64,000 nucleotides of DNA from Haloactinomyces albus (GTDB lineage Bacteria > Actinomycetota > Actinomycetes > Mycobacteriales > Pseudonocardiaceae), in the NCBI RefSeq assembly GCF_031458135.1, contig NZ_JAVDXW010000001.1, positions 806,001 to 870,000 on the forward strand, given 5' to 3'. The position numbers and the translations under genes were made by a program. Shown here piece by piece: positions 55,391 to 64,000 of the stretch (within the stretch, counting starts at the first letter, position 1; each line of letters starts with the position of its first letter). The notes below the pieces were generated by a model. That model was not told the DNA's origin, ran no database searches, and saw only the letters and a list, made by a program, of their open reading frames with translations.

Positions 55391-56725
55391 TCAGGTGACT
55401 GCGGCCTCGGTGCCGGTGCGGGTAACACCGACGACGACCCAACGGCCGGAGCGCGCTCGCAGCAGCAGCGTCAGCATCCTGCCGAGCATGAACAGACTCA
55501 GGCCCGACCAGATCCCCACCAGTCCCCAACCGAAGGCCAGCGAGAGCCAGATCATCGGCAGGTAGCCGATCGCGGCACTGAGCATCGTCGCGGTCCTGAG
55601 GTAAGCCGCATCCCCGGCGCCGAGGAAAACACCGTCCAGTGCGAACACGATGCCGGCGATCGGCTGCAACGCGACGAAGAACCACCATGCGTGCGGGATC
55701 GTTGCGAGCACACCGGGGTCCAGGGTGAACGCGAGCGGCAATACCCCGGACAGCGCGGCGAACAGCACCCCGAGCAGGGCCCCGAAACCCAGGCCGTACC
55801 AGGTGACCTGCCGCGCGATGCCCTTGGCCTGTCGCGCCGACTCGCGGCCGAGAGCCGCGCCGACCAGGGACTGTGCGGCAATCGCCAGGGAATCGAGCAC
55901 GAGCGACAGGAACATCCACAGTTCCCAGACGATCTGGTGCGCCGCCGCCGTCTCCGCACCCGTCCGTGCCGCGACCGCGGTCGCCGACAGAAAGCACGCC
56001 TGAAACGCCAGCGTACGCAGCATCAGGTCGCTTCCCATGCCCAGTTGTGCACGCATTTTTGCGAGATCGGGTTTCAGCGACACTCGTTCCACGGCCAACG
56101 CGCGCAGGAACAGCCCCGCCGCGACCGTCTGGCCGACCACGTTGGCCAGAGCCGAGCCTTCCAGCCCCCATCCGAGGGGATACACCAGCAGCGGACACAG
56201 CACGGCCGACACGCCGTTTCCCGCCAGCACGTAGCGCAGCGGACGGACCGTGTCCTGCACACCGCGCATCCAACCGTGGCCCGCGAGAGCCACCAACACC
56301 ATCGGCGCGCCGAGCAGGGCGATACGCAGCCAGTTCGACGCTGCCTCGGCGATGGGTCCCGGGCCTGCCAGCAGTTGCGCCACCGGGGCCGCCAACAGTT
56401 GGGCCAGCGCCAGTACGACGACACCGACGGCCACGGCCAGCCAGGTGGCCTGCACCCCCTCGGAGACGGCATCGGCTCTGCGGCCCGCGCCGTGCAACCG
56501 GGCGGTCCGCGCCGTGGTCCCGTAGGACAGGAAGGTCAACTGGCGCGAGACGATCGTGAACAGGGTGCCGCCGAGTGCCAGCCCGGCCAACGGCACCGCA
56601 CCGAGGTGGCCGACCACGGCGGTGTCGACGAGCACGTACAACGGCTCCGCGGCCAGGACTCCGAGCGCAGGCACCGCCAGCGCCAGCAGGCGCCGTGCCG
56701 GCACCCGTTCGGCCGTATCGGTCAC
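55391..56725 (-). CDS. dinF: MATE-family efflux transporter, DinF type
   Basis: Twelve-helix multidrug/toxin extrusion transporter of 444 residues: LLALAVPALGVLAAEPLYVLVDTAVVGHLG, LGGTLFTIVSRQLTFLSYGTTART, ALAGHGWMRGVQDTVRPL, and a repeated second half. The GTG at 56725 has GGGAG 6-7 nt upstream. DinF next to nrnA, rbfA and infB is the mycobacterial arrangement (Rv2836c). The transported substrate is unknown. Confidence 0.92.
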   Translation of the reverse strand: MTDTAERVPARRLLALAVPALGVLAAEPLYVLVDTAVVGHLGAVPLAGLALGGTLFTIVSRQLTFLSYGTTARTARLHGAGRRADAVSEGVQATWLAVAVGVVVLALAQLLAAPVAQLLAGPGPIAEAASNWLRIALLGAPMVLVALAGHGWMRGVQDTVRPLRYVLAGNGVSAVLCPLLVYPLGWGLEGSALANVVGQTVAAGLFLRALAVERVSLKPDLAKMRAQLGMGSDLMLRTLAFQACFLSATAVAARTGAETAAAHQIVWELWMFLSLVLDSLAIAAQSLVGAALGRESARQAKGIARQVTWYGLGFGALLGVLFAALSGVLPLAFTLDPGVLATIPHAWWFFVALQPIAGIVFALDGVFLGAGDAAYLRTATMLSAAIGYLPMIWLSLAFGWGLVGIWSGLSLFMLGRMLTLLLRARSGRWVVVGVTRTGTEAAVT

Positions 56726-56872
56726 GACATCTCCCTGTAAGTTCGTGCGTACTTCGGCGCACAGCCGCGGTCTCGCGCCCACCCACAAAAATGCAGTTTC
56801 GCGCGAAACTGCAAAAATCACCGGCACCGCAGCTCGGGTGAGCTGCGTCCCCTCGGTCGAGCAGCGGCGCCC

Positions 56873-57934
56873 TCAGTCGAGCAGCGGCGCCTCGGTCAGG
56901 GCATTGCGCAGGGCGGCGAGGAGATCCTCGGCCGAACCCTCGGTGGTGAAACCGGAAGCGAGGTGATGCCCACCGCCACCACACGCGGACGCCGCCCAGC
57001 CGACGTCGATCCGGCCGTCGGAACGCAGCGACACCGACCAGCGGTCCGGCGCCGTCTCCTTCAGCACAGCAGCCACGTCGGCCTCGGCGGTCGTACGCAC
57101 CACGTCGATGACACTGTCCAGTTCCTCGCCGCGGAGTCCCTCCGAGTGCGCGAGGCGCACCGTGGCATGCACCAGACCGAGGCCACGAGCCGACTCCGGC
57201 TCCAGCCGTGCCTCACTCAGTACTTCCGAGAGCATGCCCAGCCAACCGAAGGGATGGGTGTCCATCAGCTGCCGGGTGGTCGTTTCCGGATCGACACCGG
57301 CCTCCAGCAACCGCATCGCCATCCGGTGAGTCGCGGTACCGGCTCGGCGGAACGAACGAGTATCGGTGACCAGCCCGGCATACAGGCAATGAGCGATCGG
57401 CAAATCCATTTCCACGCCGAGGAGGTCGAGCAACCGCAACACGATCACCACGGTTGCTTCGGCGCTTTCGTCGATGACGTGGTGCGTGCCGAAACGGGTA
57501 TTCGCCACGTGATGGTCGATGACGACCACATCTCCGCCCGCGGCGACCGTCGCCTCGACCCGATCGGCGAGGGCACCCACCCGCTGCAGACTGCCCGTGT
57601 CCAACACCACCAGCGTCGGCGGTGTGGCGGGCACCTCGTCCGCGGGGACCACGATCCCCTCGGCATCGAGCTCACGCAGCGAAAACGGCGGCTCGGCAGG
57701 TGTGCCGAAGGAGACCCGGACCGTGGCACCACGGTGCCGTAGCGCCATCCCGAGTGCCAGAGCACTTCCCAAGGCATCGGCATCCGGGTTCACATGCGCT
57801 AACAGCGTCACATCATCGGCCCGAGCCAGCAGGTCGGCGGCATCGTGCAGTGCGGGTCCGAGGCTGTCGGTCCCGTCGGTCTCCTCGCGCCCTTCCGCAC
57901 CGTCGACCGGCGCGGTTCCGATCCGGCCGCTCAC
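56873..57934 (-). CDS. nrnA: DHH-family oligoribonuclease / 3'-phosphoadenosine 5'-phosphate phosphatase NrnA
   Basis: Degrades short RNA fragments and pAp, and in mycobacteria also the linear dinucleotide pGpG or pApA. It has 353 residues: HVNPDADALGSALAL, VVLDTGS, VIDHHVANT (DHH at 140-142), YAGLVTDTRSFR, and the DHHA1 motif CGGGGHHLASGF near 315-326. It follows rbfA after 74 nt and precedes dinF, completing a unit for RNA turnover near pnp. Confidence 0.93.
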   Translation of the reverse strand: MSGRIGTAPVDGAEGREETDGTDSLGPALHDAADLLARADDVTLLAHVNPDADALGSALALGMALRHRGATVRVSFGTPAEPPFSLRELDAEGIVVPADEVPATPPTLVVLDTGSLQRVGALADRVEATVAAGGDVVVIDHHVANTRFGTHHVIDESAEATVVIVLRLLDLLGVEMDLPIAHCLYAGLVTDTRSFRRAGTATHRMAMRLLEAGVDPETTTRQLMDTHPFGWLGMLSEVLSEARLEPESARGLGLVHATVRLAHSEGLRGEELDSVIDVVRTTAEADVAAVLKETAPDRWSVSLRSDGRIDVGWAASACGGGGHHLASGFTTEGSAEDLLAALRNALTEAPLLD

Positions 57935-58008
57935 TCGTTCACCTCCAGCACACCCGGCTGCCCGGCTCCCGGCAGCACCTCATCGTGCCCCGAGGGATCC
58001 GGCGGGGT

Positions 58009-58518
58009 TCAACCGCCGGACGGGCCACGCCGGGCATCATTGTCAGTACGTGTGTCCACGTCGGTACCGTCCGCGGATTCGTCCTCGTTGCCGGTGTTCG
58101 CCTCGGACGTGCGATACGGATCGGCGTCACCGGCGGGTGCTGCGGTGGAAGCCAGCCGAGCCACCTCCGCATCGGCTTCCTTGGCCTGCGCCAGTGCCTC
58201 GTCGAGCCGCCGCACATCACCGGGAACGGTATCCGCGACGAAGGTCAGCGTCGGCGTGAACCGCACTCCCGTCTGCTGTCCGACCCTCGTCCGCAACACG
58301 CCGGCGGCGCTGGCCAACGCGGCGGCCGTGGAGGCGTAGTCGGCATCGTCACCGAATACGGTGTAGTACACCGTGGCGTCCCGCAGATCGGACGTGAGGC
58401 GGGCGTCGGTGATGGTCACCATCGCCAGCCTGGGATCCTTGACCTCATACTCCAGCCCGGAGGCCACGATCTGAGCGATCCGCTTGGCGAGCCTGCGGGC
58501 GCGCGCCGTATCACCCAC
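58009..58518 (-). CDS. rbfA: Ribosome-binding factor A
   Basis: 30S assembly factor for the 5' end of 16S rRNA. It has 169 residues: [48 protein letters not shown], and a type II KH fold up to [20 protein letters not shown]. The last 45 residues are an acidic, disordered tail (Asp, Glu, Thr, Asn) of actinobacterial type. GTG start. Confidence 0.95.
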   Translation of the reverse strand: MGDTARARRLAKRIAQIVASGLEYEVKDPRLAMVTITDARLTSDLRDATVYYTVFGDDADYASTAAALASAAGVLRTRVGQQTGVRFTPTLTFVADTVPGDVRRLDEALAQAKEADAEVARLASTAAPAGDADPYRTSEANTGNEDESADGTDVDTRTDNDARRGPSGG

Positions 58519-58562
58519 GGCGCACCTCCTCCATTGATCAGTTGCCCGCTGGCGGGCACGAG

Positions 58563-58856
58563 TCAGTCTTCCGGGCCCAACATCCGTTGCCGGGCCGAGA
58601 GCAACTCCAGTTCCGGGTGCGCGGCGACCGTGCGCTCACACGAGTCGAGCACCTCGCGCACGTGCGAGACATCACCGGAAACCACGGACACTCCGATGAG
58701 TGCCCTGCGGTAGAGCTCCGGATCGCCGGCTTCCGCAGCAGCGACCTCGAACCGTCGCCGCAGTTCGGCCACCAGCGGCCGCACGACTCCGCGCTTCTGT
58801 TTCAGGGAATGGACATCACCGAGCAGCACATCCAGTTCCAGCGCACCGACATACAT
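58563..58856 (-). CDS. DUF503 (YlxP-like) protein
   Basis: Small protein of 97 residues: [56 protein letters not shown]503/YlxP genes lie between infB and rbfA in many Gram-positive bacteria and are thought to aid ribosome work, but the role is not proven. It follows the infB terminator hairpin and leads into rbfA after 44 nt. Confidence 0.92.
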   Translation of the reverse strand: MYVGALELDVLLGDVHSLKQKRGVVRPLVAELRRRFEVAAAEAGDPELYRRALIGVSVVSGDVSHVREVLDSCERTVAAHPELELLSARQRMLGPED

Positions 58857-58898
58857 GACGTCACCTCACCTCACCGCGGGAGGCGAATCCGCCTCGTG

Positions 58899-58931
58899 GC
58901 AGGCCCGGCCCGTTGATCGGGCCGGGCCTGC
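58899..58931 (-). terminator. infB terminator
   Basis: Perfect 13-bp stem GCAGGCCCGGCCC/GGGCCGGGCCTGC with a 7-nt loop, 15 nt after the infB stop. It would separate rimP-nusA-ylxR-infB from DUF503-rbfA, at least in part. Confidence 0.8.
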
Positions 58932-58945
58932 ACGAGAGACGCGAC

Positions 58946-61900
58946 TCAGATGCGCGGCTTCTCCCGCATCTCGTAGGTCTCGATGATGTCGTCGACCTTG
59001 AGGTCGGAATACGACCCCAGAGTCAGACCGCACTCGAAACCGTCGCGGACCTCGGTCGCGTCGTCCTTGAACCGCTTCAGCGAGTTGACCGTCAGGTTCT
59101 CGGCGACCACGACATTGTCCCGCAGCAACCGCGCCTTGCTGTTGCGGCGCACGATACCGGTACTGACCATGCAACCGGCGATCGTGCCGACCTTCGAGGA
59201 CTTGAAGACGTCGCGGATCTCCGCCCGGCCGAGCGAGACTTCCTCGTACTCGGGCTTGAGCATGCCCTTGAGGGCCTGCTCGATGTCCTCGATCGCCCGG
59301 TAGATCACCGAGTAGTACCGGATCTCCACCGCTTCGCGGTTGGCGACTTCGGCCGCCTTGCCCTCGGCCCGGACGTTGAAGCCCAGCACGATGGTGTTCT
59401 CGGCGGTGGCGAGATTGATGTCGCTCTCGTTGATGCCACCGACACCGCGATGGATGACGCGGAGCTCGACCTCCTCACCGACCTCGATCTTGTTCAGCGA
59501 TTCCTCGAGCGCCTCGACGGTACCCGAGTTGTCACCCTTGATGATCAGGTTGAGCTGGTTGGTCTCCTTGAGCACCTTGTCCAGGTCCTCGAGGCTGACG
59601 CGCTTGCGCTTGGCCGCGTTCTGCGCCTCCCGGATCCGAGCGGCACGCCGGTCGGCGATCTGCCGCGCAGTCCGGTCCTCGTTGACCACGAGGAACGTGT
59701 CCCCGGCACCCGGTACCGACGTGAACCCGATGACCTGAACCGGGCGGGACGGACTGGCTTCGGTGACATCCTGGTCGTGCTCATTGATCATCCGACGCAC
59801 ACGGCCATGTGCACCACCTGCGACCACCGAATCACCGACCCGCAACGTGCCGCGCTGCACCAGCACGGTGGCCACCGGACCGCGACCGCGATCGAGGTGT
59901 GCCTCGATGGCCACGCCCTGGGCCTCCATCTTCGGGTTCGCCCGGAGATCGAGAGTGGCGTCGGCCGTCAACAGGATCGCTTCCAGCACGCCATCGATGT
60001 TGACACCCTGCTTCGCGGAGATCTCCACGAACATGGTCTCGCCACCGAACTCCTCGGCGACCAGGCTGTATTCGGTGAGCTGCTGGCGGATCTTGTCCGG
60101 GTTCGCACCCTCGACATCGATCTTGTTGATCGCGACCACGATCGGCACTTCCGCAGCCTGGGCGTGGTTGATCGCCTCCACCGTCTGCGGCATCACGCCA
60201 TCGTCGGCGGCCACGACCAACACCGCGATGTCGGTCGACTTCGCACCACGGGCACGCATGGCGGTGAACGCCTCGTGGCCGGGAGTGTCGATGAAGGTCA
60301 CCGGCCGCTGCTTGCCCTCCAGCTCGGTCTCGACCTGGTAGGCACCGATGTGCTGGGTGATGCCGCCTGCCTCGCCCTCCTGGACGTTGGCCTTGCGGAT
60401 CGTGTCCAGCAGCCGCGTCTTACCGTGATCGACGTGACCCATCACGGTCACCACCGGCGGACGCGAGAACAACTGCTCCTCGGAGCTGTCCCGGTCGCCG
60501 AAGCTGAGGTCGAAGGACTCCAGCAGCTCCCGGTCCTCGTCCTCGGGGCTGACCATCTCGACCTTGTAGTTCATCTCCTGGCCGAGCAGTTCCAGGACCT
60601 CGTCGGAGACGGACTGGGTCGCGGTGACCATCTCACCGAGATGGAACATCGCCTGTACCAGCGAGGCCGGGTTGGCGTTGATCTTCTCGGCGAAGTCGGT
60701 CAGCGAGGCACCACGGCGCAGGCGAAGAGGCTCACCATTACCGCGCGGCAGGCGGACACCGCCCACCGACGGTGCCTGCATGTTGTCCATGTACTCCTGA
60801 CGCTTCTGCCGCTTCGACTTGCGGCCTCGACGCGCCGGACCACCGGGACGACCGAAGGCACCTGCCGTACCGCCACGGCCACCACCGGGACGACCACCGC
60901 CACCGGGACGGCCACGGAAACCACCTCCCGGAGGAGCACCGCCCGGGGCACCGCCACCGCCACCGGGGCCACCGCCGCCGGGGCCGCCACGGCCACCACC
61001 GGGTCCACCGGTGCCGCCGCCGGGCTTACCACCGCCGGGCTTACCGCCACCGGGCTTACCGCCACCGGGCTTACCGCCACCGGGCTTACCGCCACCGGGC
61101 CCCGCGGGCTTCGACGGCATCATGCCGGGGTTCGGGCGCGGGGGCATCATGCCGGGGTTCGGACGGTTGCCGCCGCCACCACCCGACGTGGAGTCCGCTG
61201 CCGGAGCGGTTCCGGCACCCTGCTGGCCGCCTTGGCCACCCTGACCGCCTTGGCCGGTCTGGGTGCTCTGGCGATCCGGACGCTGGCCCTGACCGCGACC
61301 GGGGCCCGAACCCTGCTTGCCACCGGGACCGCCCTGCTTACCGCCGGGACCACCCTGCTTGCCACCGGGGCCGCCCTGCTTACCGCCGGAGGGACGCTGC
61401 GGTGGCGCACCGCTGCCGACACCGAACGGGTTATTGCCCGCACGCGGTGAACGCGGGCCGGGCTTGGGCGCTTGCGGCTTCGGCGGCACCACGGCGCCAT
61501 CACTGTCCGTACCGGACTGCGACCCCTGCGCGGGGCCCGGTTTCGGACCCGGCTTGGGACCGGGTTTCGGACCCGGCTTCGGCACCGCCGAACGTCCGCT
61601 CGACGCCGATTCGGTCGGTGACGCCTCTGCCGCCGGGGTTTGCTCTGCCGCCGGAGTTTGCTCTGCCGCCGGAGTCGCAGGGGTCTCCTGCGCCGCAGGG
61701 GTCTCCTGCTCGGACGGCCGTGTCTCCGGCTCGGGTGTCTTCGGTTCCGGCTTCGCCGCGGGCCTGGGGCCCGGCTTCGGAACCGGCCGAGGACCCGGCT
61801 TCGGGCGCTCGGAATCGGGCTGCTTCGGGCCGGGCTTCGGTACGGCATCCCCGGCCGACTCGGGCGCCTCCGCGGCGGGCGATGCCGGCGGCGCGCCACC

Positions 61901-62101
61901 ATCACCCTGGCCGTTGGCCGAACCCTTCTGCGACGCGCCCGCCTTCGTGAACGCGTCCCGAAGCCTGCGCGCCACCGGTGCTTCCACGGTCGACGACGCG
62001 GACTTCACGTACTCGCCCTGATCGGCGAGTTTGTTGAGTACATCCTTGCTTGTCACGCCGAGCTCTTTGGCGAGCTCGTGTACGCGGGCCTTGCCTGCCA
62101 C
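58946..62101 (-). CDS. infB: Translation initiation factor IF-2
   Basis: GTPase that places initiator tRNA on the ribosome. It has 1051 residues. The N-terminal IF2 helix domain ([22 protein letters not shown]) is followed by a very long Pro/Gly/Lys-rich region (about 60-440) with tandem repeats. The G domain starts near 550 ([10 protein letters not shown] at about 554-563, [12 protein letters not shown] near 657), then domains II to IV ([23 protein letters not shown]). GTG at 62101 has GGAG 4-5 nt upstream and gives the usual [13 protein letters not shown] start. Confidence 0.96.
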   Translation of the reverse strand: MAGKARVHELAKELGVTSKDVLNKLADQGEYVKSASSTVEAPVARRLRDAFTKAGASQKGSANGQGDGGAPPASPAAEAPESAGDAVPKPGPKQPDSERPKPGPRPVPKPGPRPAAKPEPKTPEPETRPSEQETPAAQETPATPAAEQTPAAEQTPAAEASPTESASSGRSAVPKPGPKPGPKPGPKPGPAQGSQSGTDSDGAVVPPKPQAPKPGPRSPRAGNNPFGVGSGAPPQRPSGGKQGGPGGKQGGPGGKQGGPGGKQGSGPGRGQGQRPDRQSTQTGQGGQGGQGGQQGAGTAPAADSTSGGGGGNRPNPGMMPPRPNPGMMPSKPAGPGGGKPGGGKPGGGKPGGGKPGGGKPGGGTGGPGGGRGGPGGGGPGGGGGAPGGAPPGGGFRGRPGGGGRPGGGRGGTAGAFGRPGGPARRGRKSKRQKRQEYMDNMQAPSVGGVRLPRGNGEPLRLRRGASLTDFAEKINANPASLVQAMFHLGEMVTATQSVSDEVLELLGQEMNYKVEMVSPEDEDRELLESFDLSFGDRDSSEEQLFSRPPVVTVMGHVDHGKTRLLDTIRKANVQEGEAGGITQHIGAYQVETELEGKQRPVTFIDTPGHEAFTAMRARGAKSTDIAVLVVAADDGVMPQTVEAINHAQAAEVPIVVAINKIDVEGANPDKIRQQLTEYSLVAEEFGGETMFVEISAKQGVNIDGVLEAILLTADATLDLRANPKMEAQGVAIEAHLDRGRGPVATVLVQRGTLRVGDSVVAGGAHGRVRRMINEHDQDVTEASPSRPVQVIGFTSVPGAGDTFLVVNEDRTARQIADRRAARIREAQNAAKRKRVSLEDLDKVLKETNQLNLIIKGDNSGTVEALEESLNKIEVGEEVELRVIHRGVGGINESDINLATAENTIVLGFNVRAEGKAAEVANREAVEIRYYSVIYRAIEDIEQALKGMLKPEYEEVSLGRAEIRDVFKSSKVGTIAGCMVSTGIVRRNSKARLLRDNVVVAENLTVNSLKRFKDDATEVRDGFECGLTLGSYSDLKVDDIIETYEMREKPRI
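61020..61094. repeat. Five 15-nt tandem repeats inside infB
   Basis: Units of CCGGGCTTACCGCCA (first copy slightly different) encode GGKPG five times in the disordered linker of IF-2. Such arrays can change length by slippage. Confidence 0.85.
61311..61394. repeat. Four 21-nt tandem repeats inside infB
   Basis: Units start at 61311, 61332, 61353 and 61374 and encode GGPGGKQ-type heptapeptides. Alternate units are more alike, suggesting a 42-nt higher-order step. Confidence 0.8.
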
Positions 62102-62181
62102 TGCTCTCCTCATCTGGTGAGGCCGGGCGGCAGACCCGCTCGACCTCGTCCTACTGCCGGTGCGCGTTCATGGCTTCAGCT

Positions 62182-62571
62182 TCACGGCTGATTCATGACG
62201 GGTCGACCTGCTTCCTTCAACTGCCGGGTGCGGGGGGATCCCGCACCGGTCACATCGTGAGCCACATGCTCCACATGGGCCTGCACTGCCGAGAGCTCGA
62301 GCCGCCCGGGAACACGAAGTGCCCGGGGAAACGCCCGACGCCGCTCGGCCAGACGCAGACACGCGGGATCGGGATGCAACCAAGCACCCCGGCCCGATCG
62401 CCTGCGTCGAGGATCGGGGACGGCCGCATGACCATCCTCGGCCACCACGCGTAGCAGCTCGGAGGCCCACGTCCGGGTCCGGCATCCGACACACGTGCGG
62501 ATGGGCTCGTGATGTGCACCACGGGCACCAGTGGATCGTGTGTGGATTCTCGCCCCCTCGCGTCGAGCCAC
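62182..62571 (-). CDS. ylxR: YlxR (DUF448) family protein
   Basis: RNA-binding-type protein of 129 residues between nusA and infB. The core EPIRTCVGCRTRTWASELLRVVAED and RRSGRGAWLHPDPACLRLAERRRAFPRALRV is the YlxR/DUF448 fold with its GRGAW motif. The start is uncertain: GTG at 62571 lacks a good ribosome site, and about 25 residues precede the domain. Homologues affect transcription or RNase P in some firmicutes; the role here is unknown. Confidence 0.9.
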   Translation of the reverse strand: MARREGARIHTRSTGARGAHHEPIRTCVGCRTRTWASELLRVVAEDGHAAVPDPRRRRSGRGAWLHPDPACLRLAERRRAFPRALRVPGRLELSAVQAHVEHVAHDVTGAGSPRTRQLKEAGRPVMNQP

Positions 62572-62738
62572 CCGTGATTCTAACCCGTCGTTGCCAACGG
62601 GCCGAATCAGGTCGTCTTGTTGGTGGCGGGATACAACCGTGTCCGGACCTTCCGCTCCGCACCTTCCGATCAGCGTGGTGATCATCGGCTTCGAGCGGGG
62701 TGCACGAACCAACCGGACAACGCCCGAACCCCGAACCG

Positions 62739-63818
62739 TTATTCCGCCGATCCCATGGCAGGTAGTTCGTCGATGGCGGGATCCACTCCTGCCACAGTGG
62801 GCGGCTGAGCACCGGGGTGCCCGGCTGTCGTGGTCGGCGAGCTGGGGTCGGCATCGCTGCGGATGTCGATCCGCCAGCCGGTCAGCCTGGCCGCGAGGCG
62901 GGCATTCTGACCTTCCTTGCCGATCGCGAGGGAGAGCTGAAAATCCGGCACGATCACCCGGGCCGTCTTCGCTCGCTCGTCGACCACCTCCACCGAGACC
63001 ACCTTGGCCGGTGACAGGGCGTTACCCACGAATGTACCGGGATCCTCGGAGAAGTCGATGATGTCGATCTTCTCGTCGCCCAGTTCACGCATCACATTGC
63101 GCACTCGCGCACCCATCGGGCCGATACACGCGCCCTTGGCATTGACCCCACTGATCGCACACCGCACTGCGATCTTGGACCGGTGACCGGCCTCGCGCGC
63201 CACAGCGGGGATCTCCACCGTCCCGTCGGCGATCTCCGGTACCTCCAGCGCGAACAGTCGACGCACCAGGTTGGGATGGGTCCGCGAGAAGGTGATCTGG
63301 GGCCCGTGCGCGCTACGCGAAACACCCACGACGTAGCACTTGATCCGGCTACCGTGCTCGTACTTCTCCCCCGGCACCTGCTCGGCCGCCGGGATCACAC
63401 CCTCGCTCTCGCCGACCTGCACGACGACCATGCCACGCGAGTTGGCCTTGGCATCGCGCTGGATCACACCACCGAGGATTTCACCTTCCTTCGTGGAGAA
63501 CTCCCCGAAGTTCTTCTCGTGCTCGGCGTCACGCAGGCGCTGCACGATCACCTGTCGTGCGGTCGTCGCCGCGATGCGACCGAATCCCTCCGGCGTGTCG
63601 TCCCATTCCTCGGCGACCTCGCCCTCGGTGTCCAGCGTGTGTGCGATCACACGCACGACGCCGGTCTTGCGATCGACTTCCACCCGGGCGTGCGGCTGGT
63701 GCCCCTCGGTGTGTCGGTACGCGGTGAGCAGCGCTGACTCGATCGCCTGTAGGACGGTTTCGAATGGAATGTCCTTGTCTCGTTCGATCGCCCGCAGCGC
63801 GGCGATGTCGACGTTCAC
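62739..63818 (-). CDS. nusA: Transcription termination/antitermination factor NusA
   Basis: RNA polymerase-associated factor of 359 residues: N-terminal domain [26 protein letters not shown]1 domain around [22 protein letters not shown], and two KH domains ([21 protein letters not shown]-like and [21 protein letters not shown]). The C-terminal acidic repeats of proteobacteria are absent, as usual in actinobacteria. The GTG start overlaps the rimP stop (GTGA). Confidence 0.95.
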   Translation of the reverse strand: MNVDIAALRAIERDKDIPFETVLQAIESALLTAYRHTEGHQPHARVEVDRKTGVVRVIAHTLDTEGEVAEEWDDTPEGFGRIAATTARQVIVQRLRDAEHEKNFGEFSTKEGEILGGVIQRDAKANSRGMVVVQVGESEGVIPAAEQVPGEKYEHGSRIKCYVVGVSRSAHGPQITFSRTHPNLVRRLFALEVPEIADGTVEIPAVAREAGHRSKIAVRCAISGVNAKGACIGPMGARVRNVMRELGDEKIDIIDFSEDPGTFVGNALSPAKVVSVEVVDERAKTARVIVPDFQLSLAIGKEGQNARLAARLTGWRIDIRSDADPSSPTTTAGHPGAQPPTVAGVDPAIDELPAMGSAE

Positions 63819-64000
63819 CTCGAGTCCTCCGTGTCTTCCCCGTCGTTGCCGTGTCCGCCAACGACGCCCGCAGCCCGATCGAGCTTGGTCAGTTCTTTCG
63901 CCGGTGGCTGCTGGAACTCCACCTCGACCACCGCGCGCTCGATGTCACGGTAGGCCAGTTGCCGGATTTCACCCCTGGTGAGAACCACCACCGCGGCATC
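63815..64000 (-). CDS. rimP: Ribosome maturation factor RimP, C-terminal part (runs off the right edge)
   Basis: Last 61 codons of RimP, a 30S assembly factor. The visible part reads [40 protein letters not shown] and an acidic tail ending EDTEDSR. Identity rests on the short C-terminal pattern and on its place before nusA with overlapping stop-start. Confidence 0.85.
   Translation of the reverse strand, partial: DAAVVVLTRGEIRQLAYRDIERAVVEVEFQQPPAKELTKLDRAAGVVGGHGNDGEDTEDSR

Noticed and set aside
55206-56984. 592-codon frame overlapping dinF
   Set aside because: Arg/Gly/Ala-rich shadow frame on the same strand as dinF, without domain or ribosome site.
61000-61400. CRISPR-like repeats
   Set aside because: They are in-frame 15- and 21-nt coding repeats in infB with no spacers.

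Overview
This window is about 64 kb of a high-GC actinobacterial chromosome. The gene content points to the Pseudonocardiales or a near relative: a dcw cluster start with MraZ, RsmH, an FtsL-like protein and a class B PBP; a clgR-pspA-pspM stress locus; a mycobacterial-type N-acetylglutamate synthase; very frequent GTG and TTG starts; and overlapping ATGA/GTGA stop-starts. From pspM to the right edge, the core gene order largely follows Mycobacterium tuberculosis Rv2743c to Rv2842c: pspM, pspA, clgR, pgsA, argA, ftsK, rnj, dapA, thyX, dapB, pnp, rpsO, ribF, truB, dinF, nrnA, rbfA, infB, ylxR, nusA, rimP. Lineage-specific genes are inserted between these. I cannot name the species from sequence alone.

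Layout. 1-3.6 kb: mraZ-rsmH-ftsL-ftsI on the minus strand, driven by a clear promoter whose spacer is filled with 10-nt-phased MraZ boxes. 4-8.7 kb: divergent moxR-DUF58-tgpA operon. 8.8-11.1 kb: DUF3040 membrane protein, methyltransferase and a ParA-like ATPase. 11.2-15.4 kb: pspM, pspA, clgR, pncC, pgsA. 15.8-20.2 kb: argA, a decayed AbiL/RloB-type defence pair, a secreted phospholipase A2 and an FMN-dependent lactate dehydrogenase. 20.3-24.8 kb: ftsK, a cupin and a T4 beta-like protein. 25.2-27.6 kb: a SpoIIE phosphatase, RsbW-like kinase and STAS set of the partner-switching type. 27.7-31.4 kb: an accessory patch with an intact toxin-antitoxin pair and the wreckage of an IS30 transposase, an XRE regulator and a type I restriction system. 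31.8-34.7 kb: a DUF4190-like protein and four small secreted cysteine-pair proteins, three of them tandem paralogues with duplicated upstream regions and related hairpins. 35-42.8 kb: RNase J, dapA, a TIGR03085 protein, a Ser/Thr kinase, thyX, and an RHH protein with DUF4097. 43-47.4 kb: C69 peptidase with Ser in place of the nucleophilic Cys, AlkX-type glycosylase, GNAT, membrane protein. 47.4-64 kb: dapB, pnp, rpsO, thpR, an XRE regulator, ribF, truB, def, dinF, nrnA, rbfA, DUF503, infB, ylxR, nusA, rimP.

The housekeeping genes form coherent units: septation and wall growth at the left, RNA maturation and decay (RNase J, PNPase, TruB, NrnA, RbfA) with translation initiation at the right, and lysine/DAP synthesis (dapA, dapB) in between. 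The most unusual parts are the MraZ operator layout with a possible second site in the opposite orientation, the tandem secreted-protein array, the fused type I restriction remnants, the Ser83 C69 protein and a likely leaderless RHH/DUF4097 operon with palindromes upstream. I found no rRNA, tRNA, CRISPR array or complete prophage.
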